NCBI RefSeq assembly: GCF_000739735.1
Contig: NZ_BBJF01000004.1
Coordinates: 124,001-188,000 of the forward strand
DNA from: Paraburkholderia ginsengisoli NBRC 100965
GTDB taxonomy: Bacteria; Pseudomonadota; Gammaproteobacteria; Burkholderiales; Burkholderiaceae
DNA length: 64,000 nt
Direction: 5' to 3'
Each line of letters begins with the position of its first letter. Position 1 is the first letter of the stretch. The translations under genes and the position numbers were made by a program. The notes under the pieces are model-generated. The model did no database searches. It was not told the origin of the DNA and saw nothing but the letters and a program-made list of their open reading frames with translations. This document shows, in pieces, positions 47,451 to 55,596 of this stretch.

Positions 47451-47675
47451 ATGCCGAAATGTGTAGATTGCGGAAATTCGTTGAGCTCAACTGCAAAAAC
47501 GTGCGGTAATCCTCAATGCTATTCATCCGATCCCTTTGGAAAAGATCGACGTAGCAAAAAGATATCGAAATTATTGGGTGTTCTGGTAATTATTTTGGCT
47601 GTGGGATTTTATATTTACCAATACGGACTAACCAATCCGCTGGACATACTCCGGCATCCATTTCAGATCCGATAA
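47451..47675 (+). CDS. Small zinc-ribbon membrane protein
   Basis: 74 aa. CVDCGNSLSSTAKTCGNPQC gives a four-Cys zinc ribbon (CxxC...CxxxxC). A basic linker DRRSKKISK and one membrane helix LLGVLVIILAVGFYIYQYG follow. AAGGAG lies 7 bp before the chosen ATG (47451) and only 1 bp before an in-frame ATG at 47445, which decides the start. Low GC compared with its surroundings. Function unknown; the family is widespread as small zinc-ribbon proteins. Confidence 0.7.
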   Translation: MPKCVDCGNSLSSTAKTCGNPQCYSSDPFGKDRRSKKISKLLGVLVIILAVGFYIYQYGLTNPLDILRHPFQIR

Positions 47676-47872
47676 ATATCAATAGGAATGACTCCCATGC
47701 AATCATCGAATGCAAGTGGATCGCCGGATCGGATACGCATTTGTGTCGTGAGTAGATTGTCGAAGGCGTCGATAGATTCGCCAGTGGCAAGTACGGTGAG
47801 AATCATGCCGTCCGCTTCATGGTAGGTTATGTGCTCTCCGGCACGTCTGCGGCGTGCTGTGAGCGGCGTCAA
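47663..47872 (-). pseudogene. Possible gene remnant next to IS fragment
   Basis: About 69 codons, HITYHEADGMILTVLATGES to MGVIPIDIYRI. The composition is protein-like, but the only start is a TTG, and the 5' side runs straight into an IS1182-like fragment, so it may be the 3' end of a truncated gene. No family recognised. It overlaps the end of the zinc-ribbon gene by 13 bp. Confidence 0.3.
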
Positions 47873-47892
47873 TGCATACCTGTCGATGTTCG

Positions 47893-48198
47893 ATGAAGAA
47901 TCAATGCTGCCCGAATATGTCGTTTCGCAAAATCACGCGCAGCATCCATGAAGCCGCCCGCGATGAGGCTCGACGCATCGCGGCAACCTCCGGATACAAA
48001 CAGTCGCGCCGACAGCGAAAGAAGGTGGAAACGCTCTTCGCTCACCTCAAGCGCATCCTCAAACTTGGTCGCTTGCGACTGCGTGGTCCAAGCGGTGCTC
48101 ATGATGAATTTCTGATGGCAGCAACTGCGCAAAATCTGCGAAGAATGGCCAAGTGGCTCACGCCTGAAGGTAAGCAGGCAAACCAGGCAGCTACATGA
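47893..48198 (+). pseudogene. IS1182/IS5-like transposase C-terminal fragment
   Basis: Reads CPNMSFRKITRSIHEAARDE, then KKVETLFAHLKRILKLGRL and FLMAATAQNLRRMAKWL. The E of VETLFAHLK is the expected catalytic Glu of the DDE domain; the first two Asp and the N-terminal half are missing. It is a decayed copy. Confidence 0.75.
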
Positions 48199-48404
48199 CG
48201 AGAAACGGGGGGTGTCGCATGTTGCAAGACCGCCGCCTCGCGGAACTCTCCAACTCGAAACTTACTGCCAAAGCCAGGGACCCAAACCAAAACGCGACTT
48301 TTCCAAATGTGACGGACGTCCCCATCCCGAGGCGACGTTGAGTCGCGCGGCATCGAGTGCCAGGATTGAGATGTCAGCCGTCAATCTGAACAGGAGGGGA
48401 AGTC

Positions 48405-48625
48405 ATGAACCAGCTTACTACCGTTGGTATCGACATGGCAAAGGATGTCTTTGCGGTCTGTGTTCTAGATGTGACGGGTGCGGTCATCGAGCGACGCGTG
48501 TTGCGACGCGATGCGTTTATAAAGTGGGCTGAACGACTTTCCCCCTGTCGCATTGCAATGGAGGCCTGTGGCTCGGCCCATCACTGGGGCCGGTGGTTTT
48601 CAGCACGCGGTCACACTGCTTGCCT
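48405..48625 (+). pseudogene. IS110-family transposase, 5' part (split by IS66)
   Basis: 73 codons, MNQLTTVGIDMAKDVFAVCV with the DEDD-type first Asp, to MEACGSAHHWGRWFSARGHT and ACL. The frame is interrupted by IS66 exactly at 48626 and resumes after the duplicated octamer at 57232 (two bases CT plus the C at 57232 restore a Leu codon, then IAAEFVKPF). AGGAGGGG precedes the ATG. Confidence 0.88.
48618..48625 (+). repeat. 8-bp target-site duplication of IS66 (left copy)
   Basis: GCTTGCCT immediately precedes the IS66 end GTAAGCAC; the same octamer follows the other end at 57224-57231. Eight bases is the usual IS66 duplication. Confidence 0.92.
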
Positions 48626-48705
48626 GTAAGCACGAGACCAATACCGTCTGTGAACGCTCGATGACGAGTGCCATGATGTCAGGCGAAGGACACGAATGAC
48701 CGGTA

Positions 48706-49116
48706 GTGTCCACGATAGGAGTTGTGGACAGAGTGACTCAGACAGTTGAAATTCCGCCGAAACGGCAAACTCGCCGACATCCCACGGAATGGAAGCGGAC
48801 CATCGTCGCGCTGACATTCGAGCCCGGCGCGTCGGTCGCCCGTGTTGCTCGCGAGAACGGCATCAATGCTAATCAGGTGTGGGCATGGCGCCGCCTCTAT
48901 GCGCAAGGCCTGCTAACGCATGATGCGGTTCCAGAGGCGATGTTGCCGGTTGTCGTCAACGAACCGTCTCAGCCGTCGATGGCGCTCGAAGTGCCGACTG
49001 CGATCGACGTACCGTCCGGCTCGATCCAGATTCAGCATGGCAAGACGTCGATTCGCATCGAAGGTGCGCCGGACCCTGCCGTGCTGCGTTCAGTTCTCGA
49101 TCGCATTTTACGATGA
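48706..49116 (+). CDS. tnpA: IS66 TnpA
   Basis: 136 aa. It has a helix-turn-helix of the transposase_8 kind ([39 protein letters not shown]) and a C-terminal tail. Its stop overlaps the tnpB start by 4 bp. A GTG at 48721 is an alternative start. Intact, but its element cannot move without tnpB. Confidence 0.88.
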   Translation: MSTIGVVDRVTQTVEIPPKRQTRRHPTEWKRTIVALTFEPGASVARVARENGINANQVWAWRRLYAQGLLTHDAVPEAMLPVVVNEPSQPSMALEVPTAIDVPSGSIQIQHGKTSIRIEGAPDPAVLRSVLDRILR

Positions 49117-49229
49117 TCGGTCTGCCTCAAAACACCAGGATCTGGATCGCGGCGGGCGTCACAGATATGCGATGCGGCTTCAATTCGTTGGCCGCGAAGG
49201 TACAGACGGTGCTGGAGAAAGATCCGTTC
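49113..49229 (+). pseudogene. tnpB: IS66 TnpB, 5' part
   Basis: 39 codons, [20 protein letters not shown] to VLEKDPF. The next residues belong to the inserted element. The frame continues precisely at 55315 with SGHVFVFRGKRGD; joining the parts gives a 115-aa TnpB, the normal family length. Confidence 0.93.
49224..49229 (+). repeat. 6-bp target duplication of the 6.1-kb insertion (left copy)
   Basis: CCGTTC before the element; the second copy is at 55309-55314. A single copy restores the tnpB frame (DPF-SGH). Confidence 0.88.
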
Positions 49230-49377
49230 TTATGTGACGGCGCCAGTTATGTTTCGGGTGAGCCTATCGAGGCAGCAGGGCATCTGAATCCTCCGGCATT
49301 TCCGTCACATAATGTTTGGGCGTCAAATCCCTCTTGACGCGCTGATTTTCCGGCGTCTGTCATAGGAGGGAATGATC

Positions 49378-50616
49378 ATGTTGGAGCTCTATTACCAGTA
49401 CCCTCGAGTGCTAAATCGCTTACGCGCAGGCACGCTCGGGGGCGAGATGGACCGCATCGCCGCCAGGTTTTCGGAGACAGGTTACAAGCCCGCCTCGGCC
49501 AAGGTCTACCTCGCCCACATCGCGCAATTTGACCGATTCTTGAGTCTGGCCGGATGCAAGGACCCATACTCGATCAGTTCGGATCTGGTCGAACGCTTTC
49601 TCGATCGTTGCATAAATCGGCGCCAACGCCTCAGCTCGCAAACGGCGATACGCCACCTGCTGCAAGTTGTTAATGGATCGTCGATCAATCATCGCGCGGA
49701 ACCGCAGTGTGGGGACTCAGGGCTCGTACGCGAATACGGTCGGTACCTACAGGACGTCCGTGGTTTGCGCATCAAGACGTGTGAGGGACTGATGCTCGCT
49801 GCGCGTCGCATCCTTAAGTGGTACGACGATCAGAATGCGGGCGAACCCTTATCGGCGATGACAGCCGAGACCGTCATTTCTCTCGTTGGCCATTTGCTCT
49901 CCGCCAGTGGCAGTTACTGCACTCGCTCTGGTTCCGTCAGCGACCTGCGCTCGTTCCTTCGGTTTATGAACTGGCAAGGTCTCGTCAGCGAGGATCTGTC
50001 CAGATTCGTCCCACGCGTGCCTTGCTGGAGGATGACACATTTGCCGCCGCGCCTGTCTTGGGATGACGTTAACCGCATCGTTGACGGAGTCGGCATCAAT
50101 GATCCGGCGGCTCTGCGTGATCGCGCACTGCTATTGCTACTTGCAACAACAGGATTGCGAAGTCGCGAACTACGAGCCCTTGAATTACGCGATATCCATT
50201 GGAGAACTGGCGAAGTCATGATCCGCTCGAACAAGGGACGCCGCGATCGGCTCGTCCCATTGTCCTCGGCAGCGGGCGATGCGCTGGCGACCTACATTCT
50301 CTCTGGCAGGCCCTCGACGCATTTTACGCAGGTCTTCCTGTGCCACTATCCGCCAGTAAGACCCATCACACATAGCTCAACGCTCGCGGCGATTGTTCGC
50401 CGTCGACTCGAACGTTGCGATCTACATTTCCCGAAGGCCGGCGCACATCTTTTACGCCACAGCCTGGCCACGCAACTGGTAAAGCAACGACGTCCGATCA
50501 AGGAAGTAGCCGACCTCCTCGGGCATCGCAACATCGACACGACAGCGATCTATGTGAAGGTGGCGTTGCCACAGCTTGCGACCGTTGCACTGCCTTTTCC
50601 GGGGAGTGAATCATGA
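49378..50616 (+). CDS. RIT tyrosine recombinase A
   Basis: 412 aa from ATG 49378; AGGAGGG at 49364-49370 is 7 bp before it and only 1 bp before an in-frame ATG at 49372. It has a SAM-like N-terminal arm domain and a phage-integrase catalytic domain with Arg in TTGLRSRELRALEL, HLLRHSLATQLV, GHRNIDTTAIY (His and nucleophile Tyr). All R-H-R-H-Y residues appear present. The stop overlaps the next start by 4 bp. Confidence 0.92.
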   Translation: MLELYYQYPRVLNRLRAGTLGGEMDRIAARFSETGYKPASAKVYLAHIAQFDRFLSLAGCKDPYSISSDLVERFLDRCINRRQRLSSQTAIRHLLQVVNGSSINHRAEPQCGDSGLVREYGRYLQDVRGLRIKTCEGLMLAARRILKWYDDQNAGEPLSAMTAETVISLVGHLLSASGSYCTRSGSVSDLRSFLRFMNWQGLVSEDLSRFVPRVPCWRMTHLPPRLSWDDVNRIVDGVGINDPAALRDRALLLLLATTGLRSRELRALELRDIHWRTGEVMIRSNKGRRDRLVPLSSAAGDALATYILSGRPSTHFTQVFLCHYPPVRPITHSSTLAAIVRRRLERCDLHFPKAGAHLLRHSLATQLVKQRRPIKEVADLLGHRNIDTTAIYVKVALPQLATVALPFPGSES

Positions 50617-51551
50617 ACGACTTTGCACGAACCCTCAACTTAAGGGTGCAAGACTATATCGAGCTTCGTCAATCGCTTGGGTACGTTTTTCGCAAACAGG
50701 CGGGAACTCTGCGTGCGTTTTCGACGTATGTACAGCACCACGATGAGCCGGGACCTCTCAACCGGGATCTTGCGTTGGGGTTCGTCCTGTCCGAGCATGG
50801 AGGTAGCAACTTCCATGTCCGTCGTTACGGGGTCCTTCGGCACTTTGCAGAGTATCTGGCCATTTATGACTGCCGGACCGAATCACTGGACCGTCGCGCG
50901 TTTCCAAGGAGCAGGGCTGTTGCGCCCGCGAGGATCCTCTCCGATGCAGAATTGGTAGCGCTCATCAAAGCGACGGCATCGCTTTCGAGGCTCGGCGCGT
51001 TGCGCGCACAGACGATGGAAACGCTGGTTGGTCTATTGGCCAGCACGGGACTACGGTCTGGCGAAGCGCTCCGTCTCGATCGCACCGACGTTGACCTGAA
51101 CGACGGGGTGCTGCTTGTGCGGAGAACGAAGTTCCGTAAAGACCGGATCGTACCAGTTCATACCACGACGCTCGCAGCCTTGCGAACCTACGGGTGCGAG
51201 CGCGACAGAGTCTTCTTTGATCAATGCGATGAATCATTCTTCGTTGGCCCTCAGGGTTGCCGGCTGTCAACGGCAACGTTCCATGCTGACTTTCGACGTA
51301 TCTGTCGGATCGCCGGACTGGACGACGGTTCAGCCAGCGCACCTCGACCGCATGATTTACGACATCGCTTCGCTGTCAAGCGCCTTGCGGAGTGGCACCG
51401 CCAGAACGCAGATGTACAAGGCGTCCTGCCACTGCTTGCAACATACCTTGGGCATGTACGCTATTCAGACACCGCCTACTATGTAACCGGCACTGCAGAA
51501 TTGCTTGAACTTGCATCGAAACGCGCGTTCAACGGCGCGGGAGGTGTGTGA
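50613..51551 (+). CDS. RIT tyrosine recombinase B
   Basis: 312 aa. Catalytic segments: STGLRSGEALRL, RPHDLRHRFAVKRL, LATYLGHVRYSDTAYYV. The active-site pentad is recognisable, with YY near the end for the nucleophile. It overlaps its neighbours on both sides by 4 bp (ATGA), so the three proteins should be made together. Confidence 0.92.
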   Translation: MNDFARTLNLRVQDYIELRQSLGYVFRKQAGTLRAFSTYVQHHDEPGPLNRDLALGFVLSEHGGSNFHVRRYGVLRHFAEYLAIYDCRTESLDRRAFPRSRAVAPARILSDAELVALIKATASLSRLGALRAQTMETLVGLLASTGLRSGEALRLDRTDVDLNDGVLLVRRTKFRKDRIVPVHTTTLAALRTYGCERDRVFFDQCDESFFVGPQGCRLSTATFHADFRRICRIAGLDDGSASAPRPHDLRHRFAVKRLAEWHRQNADVQGVLPLLATYLGHVRYSDTAYYVTGTAELLELASKRAFNGAGGV

Positions 51552-52558
51552 TGAGCGATCGTATTTTGCTTGCGCAATTGCTGGAATCATTCTTCCGGCA
51601 GCGTCTCAATGCACAGAGGAATGCAAGCCCCGCAACAATAGCCAGCTATCGTGACGCTTTGCGGCTGCTAATACTGTTCGCTTCCGGTCGGTCAGGACGC
51701 AAGCCATGTCAGTTGCACGTGAGCGACATGGACAGGGACGTTGTCCTCCTGTTTCTTGATCACCTCGAACGTGATCGCGGTAACTGTGTCCAGACGCGAA
51801 ACGCGAGACTGATAGCAATTCGATCATTCTTCCATCATGTCGCCGCAAACGATCCCGAGTCAATCGGCGTGGCTCAGCGTGTTCTTGCGATTCCCGTGAA
51901 GCGGTCTGACGTATCGGTCACCAACTATCTGACGCGAAACGAAGTGAAGGCGCTGGTTGAAGCTCCAGATCTTCATACATCACTAGGTCGACGTGATCGA
52001 GCGTTGATTCTGTTTCTTGCACGCACTGGCGCTCGCGTTTCGGAAGCGCTCGACGTCGATGCCATCGATCTGCGACTTGAGCGCCCCGGCCGGCAGGTTC
52101 TGCTTCATGGAAAGGGGCGGAAACAGCGTCTTGTTCCTCTGAGTGACGATCTGGCGACCAACCTGACTGAGCTTTTACGCGAACATGACATTGGACGCCG
52201 TGATCCAGTCCCTCTGTTTACGGATATCCATGGCCGTCGGCTTACGCGATTCGGAGCGATTCACGTTGTGAAGCGCGCAGCTGCAATCGCTGCCTCGACT
52301 CACCCGAAACTCTCCTGCAAGCAGATTTCCCCGCATGTGCTGAGACACTCACTGGCAATGGCCCTTTTGCAGTCTGGTGTCGATCTGCTCACCATTCAGG
52401 CGTGGCTTGGGCATGCGCAAGTCGCGACAACTCATCGATATGCCGAAGCAGACGTAGAGATGATGCGAGCCGGCCTGGATAGGGCAGGCATCTTTCCTAC
52501 AACCGGTGCTCGTTTCAAGCCGAAGGACGCGGTACTACGATTGCTTGAGCGGGTGTGA
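51548..52558 (+). CDS. RIT tyrosine recombinase C
   Basis: 336 aa. Catalytic segments: RTGARVSEALDVDAIDL, ISPHVLRHSLAMALL, WLGHAQVATTHRYAEAD. The nucleophile Tyr is in THRYAEA. It is the last gene of the trio; the element's right-end repeats begin 4 bp after its stop. Confidence 0.92.
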   Translation: MMSDRILLAQLLESFFRQRLNAQRNASPATIASYRDALRLLILFASGRSGRKPCQLHVSDMDRDVVLLFLDHLERDRGNCVQTRNARLIAIRSFFHHVAANDPESIGVAQRVLAIPVKRSDVSVTNYLTRNEVKALVEAPDLHTSLGRRDRALILFLARTGARVSEALDVDAIDLRLERPGRQVLLHGKGRKQRLVPLSDDLATNLTELLREHDIGRRDPVPLFTDIHGRRLTRFGAIHVVKRAAAIAASTHPKLSCKQISPHVLRHSLAMALLQSGVDLLTIQAWLGHAQVATTHRYAEADVEMMRAGLDRAGIFPTTGARFKPKDAVLRLLERV

Positions 52559-52809
52559 TTGTTATGTGGCGTTGAATGCATCCGCCGGTCGTGGAACACG
52601 ACCCTCATCGCATTTCCCGCCACATATTCTTACGCGTCACATAAGAACGGTTGTACTAAACCGCTGGCGCGGTAGTGGGAGATGGGCAGAGGTCTATGGC
52701 TGACGTTTCATGAAGAGGGTTGCCTGGCGCTGGATCCCGGCGAGGTGGTGAGCGGTGTCGCCACGAGCAGTATGTGAACGCCCGGTTGGGCATTCCACCC
52801 ACTGCTTCC

Positions 52810-53701
52810 ATGAGGCTCGCCATGACGCCACTGCGCCAACGCATGTTGCACGACATGCAGATCCGCAACCTTGCTGTCAACACGCAGAAGACCTATCTCC
52901 TGCAGGTTTCCAGTTTCGCCCGGTACTTCCGGCGCTCACCCGAGGTGCTCGGCCCCGAAGAGATCCGTACCTGGATCATCTACCTGACCAACGAACGCAA
53001 GCTCACGCCAGCCAGTGTGCAGCTGGCCGTAGGCGCGCTGCGCTTCCTCTACCGCATCACGCTCAGGCGGGACTGGTGCGACGAGGACTTTCCGCTGCCC
53101 AAACGGCCCGTGAAGCTGCCCGTCATCCTGAGCTTCGAGGAAGTCACGCGTTTCTTCGAGTCGATTCCCAGCCTGAAGCAGCGCGCGATCCTGATGACAG
53201 CGTATGCGGCCGGCCTGCGTGTCTCGGAAGTCGTCCATCTGAAGGTCACCGATATCGACAGCCAGCGGATGATGATCCGTGTCCGCCAGGGTAAAAACCG
53301 TAAGGATCGCTATGTAATGCTCTCGCCGCGTCTGCTCGAGATCCTGCGACTGTACTGGCAGGACGCCCACCCCGAGGGAATGGCTCTTTCCAGGCAGCAT
53401 TCCGGGGCGGCCCATCAGCCGCCATGCCGTGGGCGACGCATGCCAGCTTGCACGTGAGCGCAGCGGCATCACGAAACCCGTGACACCCCATTCCTTGAGG
53501 CACGCGTTCGCCACGCATCTGCTGGAAACCGGTGCCGATGTACGCAGGATCCAGCTGCTCATGGGACATCGCAGCATGGCGACCACGGCACGATACCTCA
53601 AGCTGGCGACAAGCACCGTGTGCGCCACCACCAGTCCCTTCGACCTGCTGCCGCATCCCGCACCCGTTCCACCCCAGCCGCCTGCGCCCGAGTACTTCTG
53701 A
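52810..53701 (+). pseudogene. IS91-associated tyrosine recombinase, frameshifted
   Basis: Starts MRLAMTPLRQRMLHDMQIRN. It is a normal integrase up to [12 protein letters not shown], then an extra A at about 53379-53380 (GAGGGAATGG) shifts the frame. The other frame continues [46 protein letters not shown] to EYF. Removing one base would restore a ~300-aa protein with the full R-H-R-H-Y set (Arg in AYAAGLRVSEVVHL). Confidence 0.85.
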
Positions 53702-53709
53702 AGCCAGCG

Positions 53710-54930
53710 ATGCGACCGGCGCTCGAGGTGGCGGACATCTTCCGCCGCTGCGGCCCTCACTACCGGCAGACCCATGCCGACGCCCTCGGTCTGGCCCAGC
53801 GGCGCGCGATGAGCGCCATCGAGCTGTGCCGCACCGCCGCGCTCGGCGGTCATGTCGAGCAGTGCGATGCCTGCGGCCATCAGCGCATTGCCTACGACTC
53901 GTGCCGCCATCGCTGCTGTCCGAAGTGCCAGTCGCTCGCCCGCGCGCAATGGCTCGAGCGCCGGCAGGCCGAACTGCTTCCTGAGGTTGAGTACTTCCAT
54001 GTCGTCTTCACGCTGCCCGAACCCATCGCGGCACTCGCGTACCAGAACAGGAAGACCCTCTACGATCTGCTGTTCCGCACCAGCGCCGCGACGCTGCGCA
54101 CCATCGCCGCCGATCCGAAACACCTGGGTGCGGAGATCGGCTTCCTCTCGGTCCTGCATACGTGGGGGCAGAACCTGCTGCACCATCCGCACGTGCATTG
54201 CATCGTACCGGGCGGCGGCATCGCTCCGGACGGCGAACGCTGGATCGCCTGCCGGCCGGGCTTCTTTCTGCCCGTGCGGGTGCTCTCCCGGCTCTTCCGG
54301 CGGCTCTTTCTCGACCAGCTGCGCCGCGCGTTCGACGCCGGCGCGCTGCGCTTCCATGGCCAGCTCGAGCCGTTGCGTGAGCCGCGAGCGTTCGCCGCCT
54401 GGCTCGCGCCCGCTGCTCACGCGGAGTGGGTCGTCTACGCCAAACCACCGTTTGGCGGCGCCGCCCAGGTGCTCGATTACCTGGGCCGCTACACGCATCG
54501 CGTCGCCATCTCGAATAACCGGTTGCTGCGCTTTGATGGTGACTCGGTCCTGTTCGAGTGGAAGGATTACCGTCACGAAGCCCGCCACAGGACCATGACG
54601 CTCACGGCCGACGAGTTCATTCGCCGCTTCCTGCTGCACGTGCTGCCCGCCGGCTTCAAGCGCATCCGCAACTACGGGTGGCTCGCTAACTGTCATCGGG
54701 CAGAACGACTTGCCATCTGCCGGCGGCTGCTCGGCGTCGAGCCGCCCGCCGCTGCGTCACCCACCATCGGGGAAGACTACCGTGACCATTACCAGCGGCT
54801 CACTGGCAGATCACTGCGCGATTGCCCCGTGTGCGGCAACGGCCACATGGTCCGTATCGAAGGCGCGCTGCCTGAAGACACGCCTGGCGTCCTGCCGCGC
54901 GCTCCACCTGACCCGAGCCATGTGCACTGA
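53710..54930 (+). CDS. IS91-family HUH transposase
   Basis: 406 aa from MRPALEVADIFRRCG. The N-terminal zinc-binding domain has CDACGHQRIAYDSC, then RHRCCPKCQ. The HUH metal motif is in LLHHPHVHCIVPGGG, and the likely catalytic Tyr region is VLDYLGRYTHRVAISNNRL. A C-terminal CPVCGNG ribbon follows. Rolling-circle transposition is the family mechanism. It begins 8 bp after the recombinase stop. Confidence 0.88.
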   Translation: MRPALEVADIFRRCGPHYRQTHADALGLAQRRAMSAIELCRTAALGGHVEQCDACGHQRIAYDSCRHRCCPKCQSLARAQWLERRQAELLPEVEYFHVVFTLPEPIAALAYQNRKTLYDLLFRTSAATLRTIAADPKHLGAEIGFLSVLHTWGQNLLHHPHVHCIVPGGGIAPDGERWIACRPGFFLPVRVLSRLFRRLFLDQLRRAFDAGALRFHGQLEPLREPRAFAAWLAPAAHAEWVVYAKPPFGGAAQVLDYLGRYTHRVAISNNRLLRFDGDSVLFEWKDYRHEARHRTMTLTADEFIRRFLLHVLPAGFKRIRNYGWLANCHRAERLAICRRLLGVEPPAAASPTIGEDYRDHYQRLTGRSLRDCPVCGNGHMVRIEGALPEDTPGVLPRAPPDPSHVH

Positions 54931-55202
54931 CCGCCAACACCACCACTCACGCACACGTTGGTCTTCACCCATGCGGCCAACGCGAACCCACTCGCGCCCT
55001 GGCGTCGTCGCACCATCAGAATGCCGCGAAACTCTGTATTCCCTGCCTATCGACGTCCGTATTCCCGCTGCGCTCGCACAACGGGCCCGGACGACCACCG
55101 GGTTCCGGCATGCGCCGACCGTGCGCCGGGCATCACAAATCACCGCGACGATCATTCAACGCCCATAAACGCCGGCGCCTGCGGAGCGGTTTAGCACAAA
55201 CA

Positions 55203-55280
55203 TTTTTTTGATTACCGATCGCGGACTGGCCCCGACCGGCCTGGTCCCGCGTCAGTAGCCGCGATCGCCAACCAAAAAAA
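55203..55280. repeat. 22-bp imperfect inverted repeat between IS91-like end and RIT-type palindrome
   Basis: Arms 55203-55224 and 55259-55280 (TTTTTTTG...CGATCGCGG / CCGCGATCG...AAAAAAA) match at 19 of 22 positions around a 34-bp GC-rich spacer. The T/A tracts at the outer ends resemble a bidirectional terminator, or a rolling-circle end structure. Confidence 0.6.
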
Positions 55281-55288
55281 TCTCTGCT

Positions 55289-55308
55289 TTATGTGACATG
55301 TCACATAA
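55289..55308. repeat. 20-bp perfect palindrome TTATGTGACATGTCACATAA
   Basis: Two RIT end motifs (TTATGTGAC / GTCACATAA) head-to-head with a 2-bp centre. It forms the right boundary of the 6.1-kb insertion and is followed by the 6-bp duplication. It is probably a recombinase core site. Confidence 0.85.
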
Positions 55309-55314
55309 CCGTTC

Positions 55315-55545
55315 TCCGGACACGTGTTTGTGTTCCGGGGCAAGCGAGGTGACTTGCTGAAGTGTTTGTATTGGAGCGATGGCGGCCTATGTTTATTGGC
55401 GAAGCGGCTCGAGAAGGGGCGTTTCGCGTGGCCGCGTGCTGACGCCGGCGTGATCGCGCTAACAACCGCCCAACTGTCGCTCTTGCTCGAGGGTTTCGAT
55501 TGGCGACAGCCGGTCGAAGCCGCGCGCCCACGCAGCGCGCTGTAA
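55315..55545 (+). pseudogene. tnpB: IS66 TnpB, 3' part
   Basis: 76 codons plus stop: SGHVFVFRGKRGDLLKCLYW to QPVEAARPRSAL. This is the conserved core of IS66 Orf2 (FRGRRGDxLK). It completes the 39-codon 5' part at 49113-49229. Confidence 0.93.
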
Positions 55546-55596
55546 ACCATTGTTAACTGGCGTTCGCGTGATCGTGGGCAGTCGTAAACTGTCCTC

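Larger units (their letters stand above)
49230..52644 (+). mobile_element. Recombinase-in-trio (RIT) element
   Basis: Three overlapping tyrosine-recombinase genes in one direction, the defining layout of RIT elements, are flanked by inverted ends: TTATGTGACG (49230-49239) and CGTCACATAA (52635-52644), with more imperfect matching inside (TATGT and CGGG blocks). Additional copies of the end motif lie inward: CCGTCACATAA at 49302-49312, TTATGTGGCG at 52562-52571 and CGCCACATA at 52618-52626. They are probably recombinase binding sites. Confidence 0.85.
52651..55199 (+). mobile_element. IS91-like element with accessory recombinase
   Basis: Bounded by imperfect inverted ends TTGTACTAAACCGCT (52651-52665) and the complement of TTGTGCTAAACCGCT (55185-55199), one mismatch in 15. 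The left end directly follows GAACGG next to the RIT right end; GAAC is an IS91-type target tetranucleotide. It encodes a tyrosine recombinase (frameshifted) and an HUH transposase. End positions are my estimate from the repeats. Confidence 0.65.
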
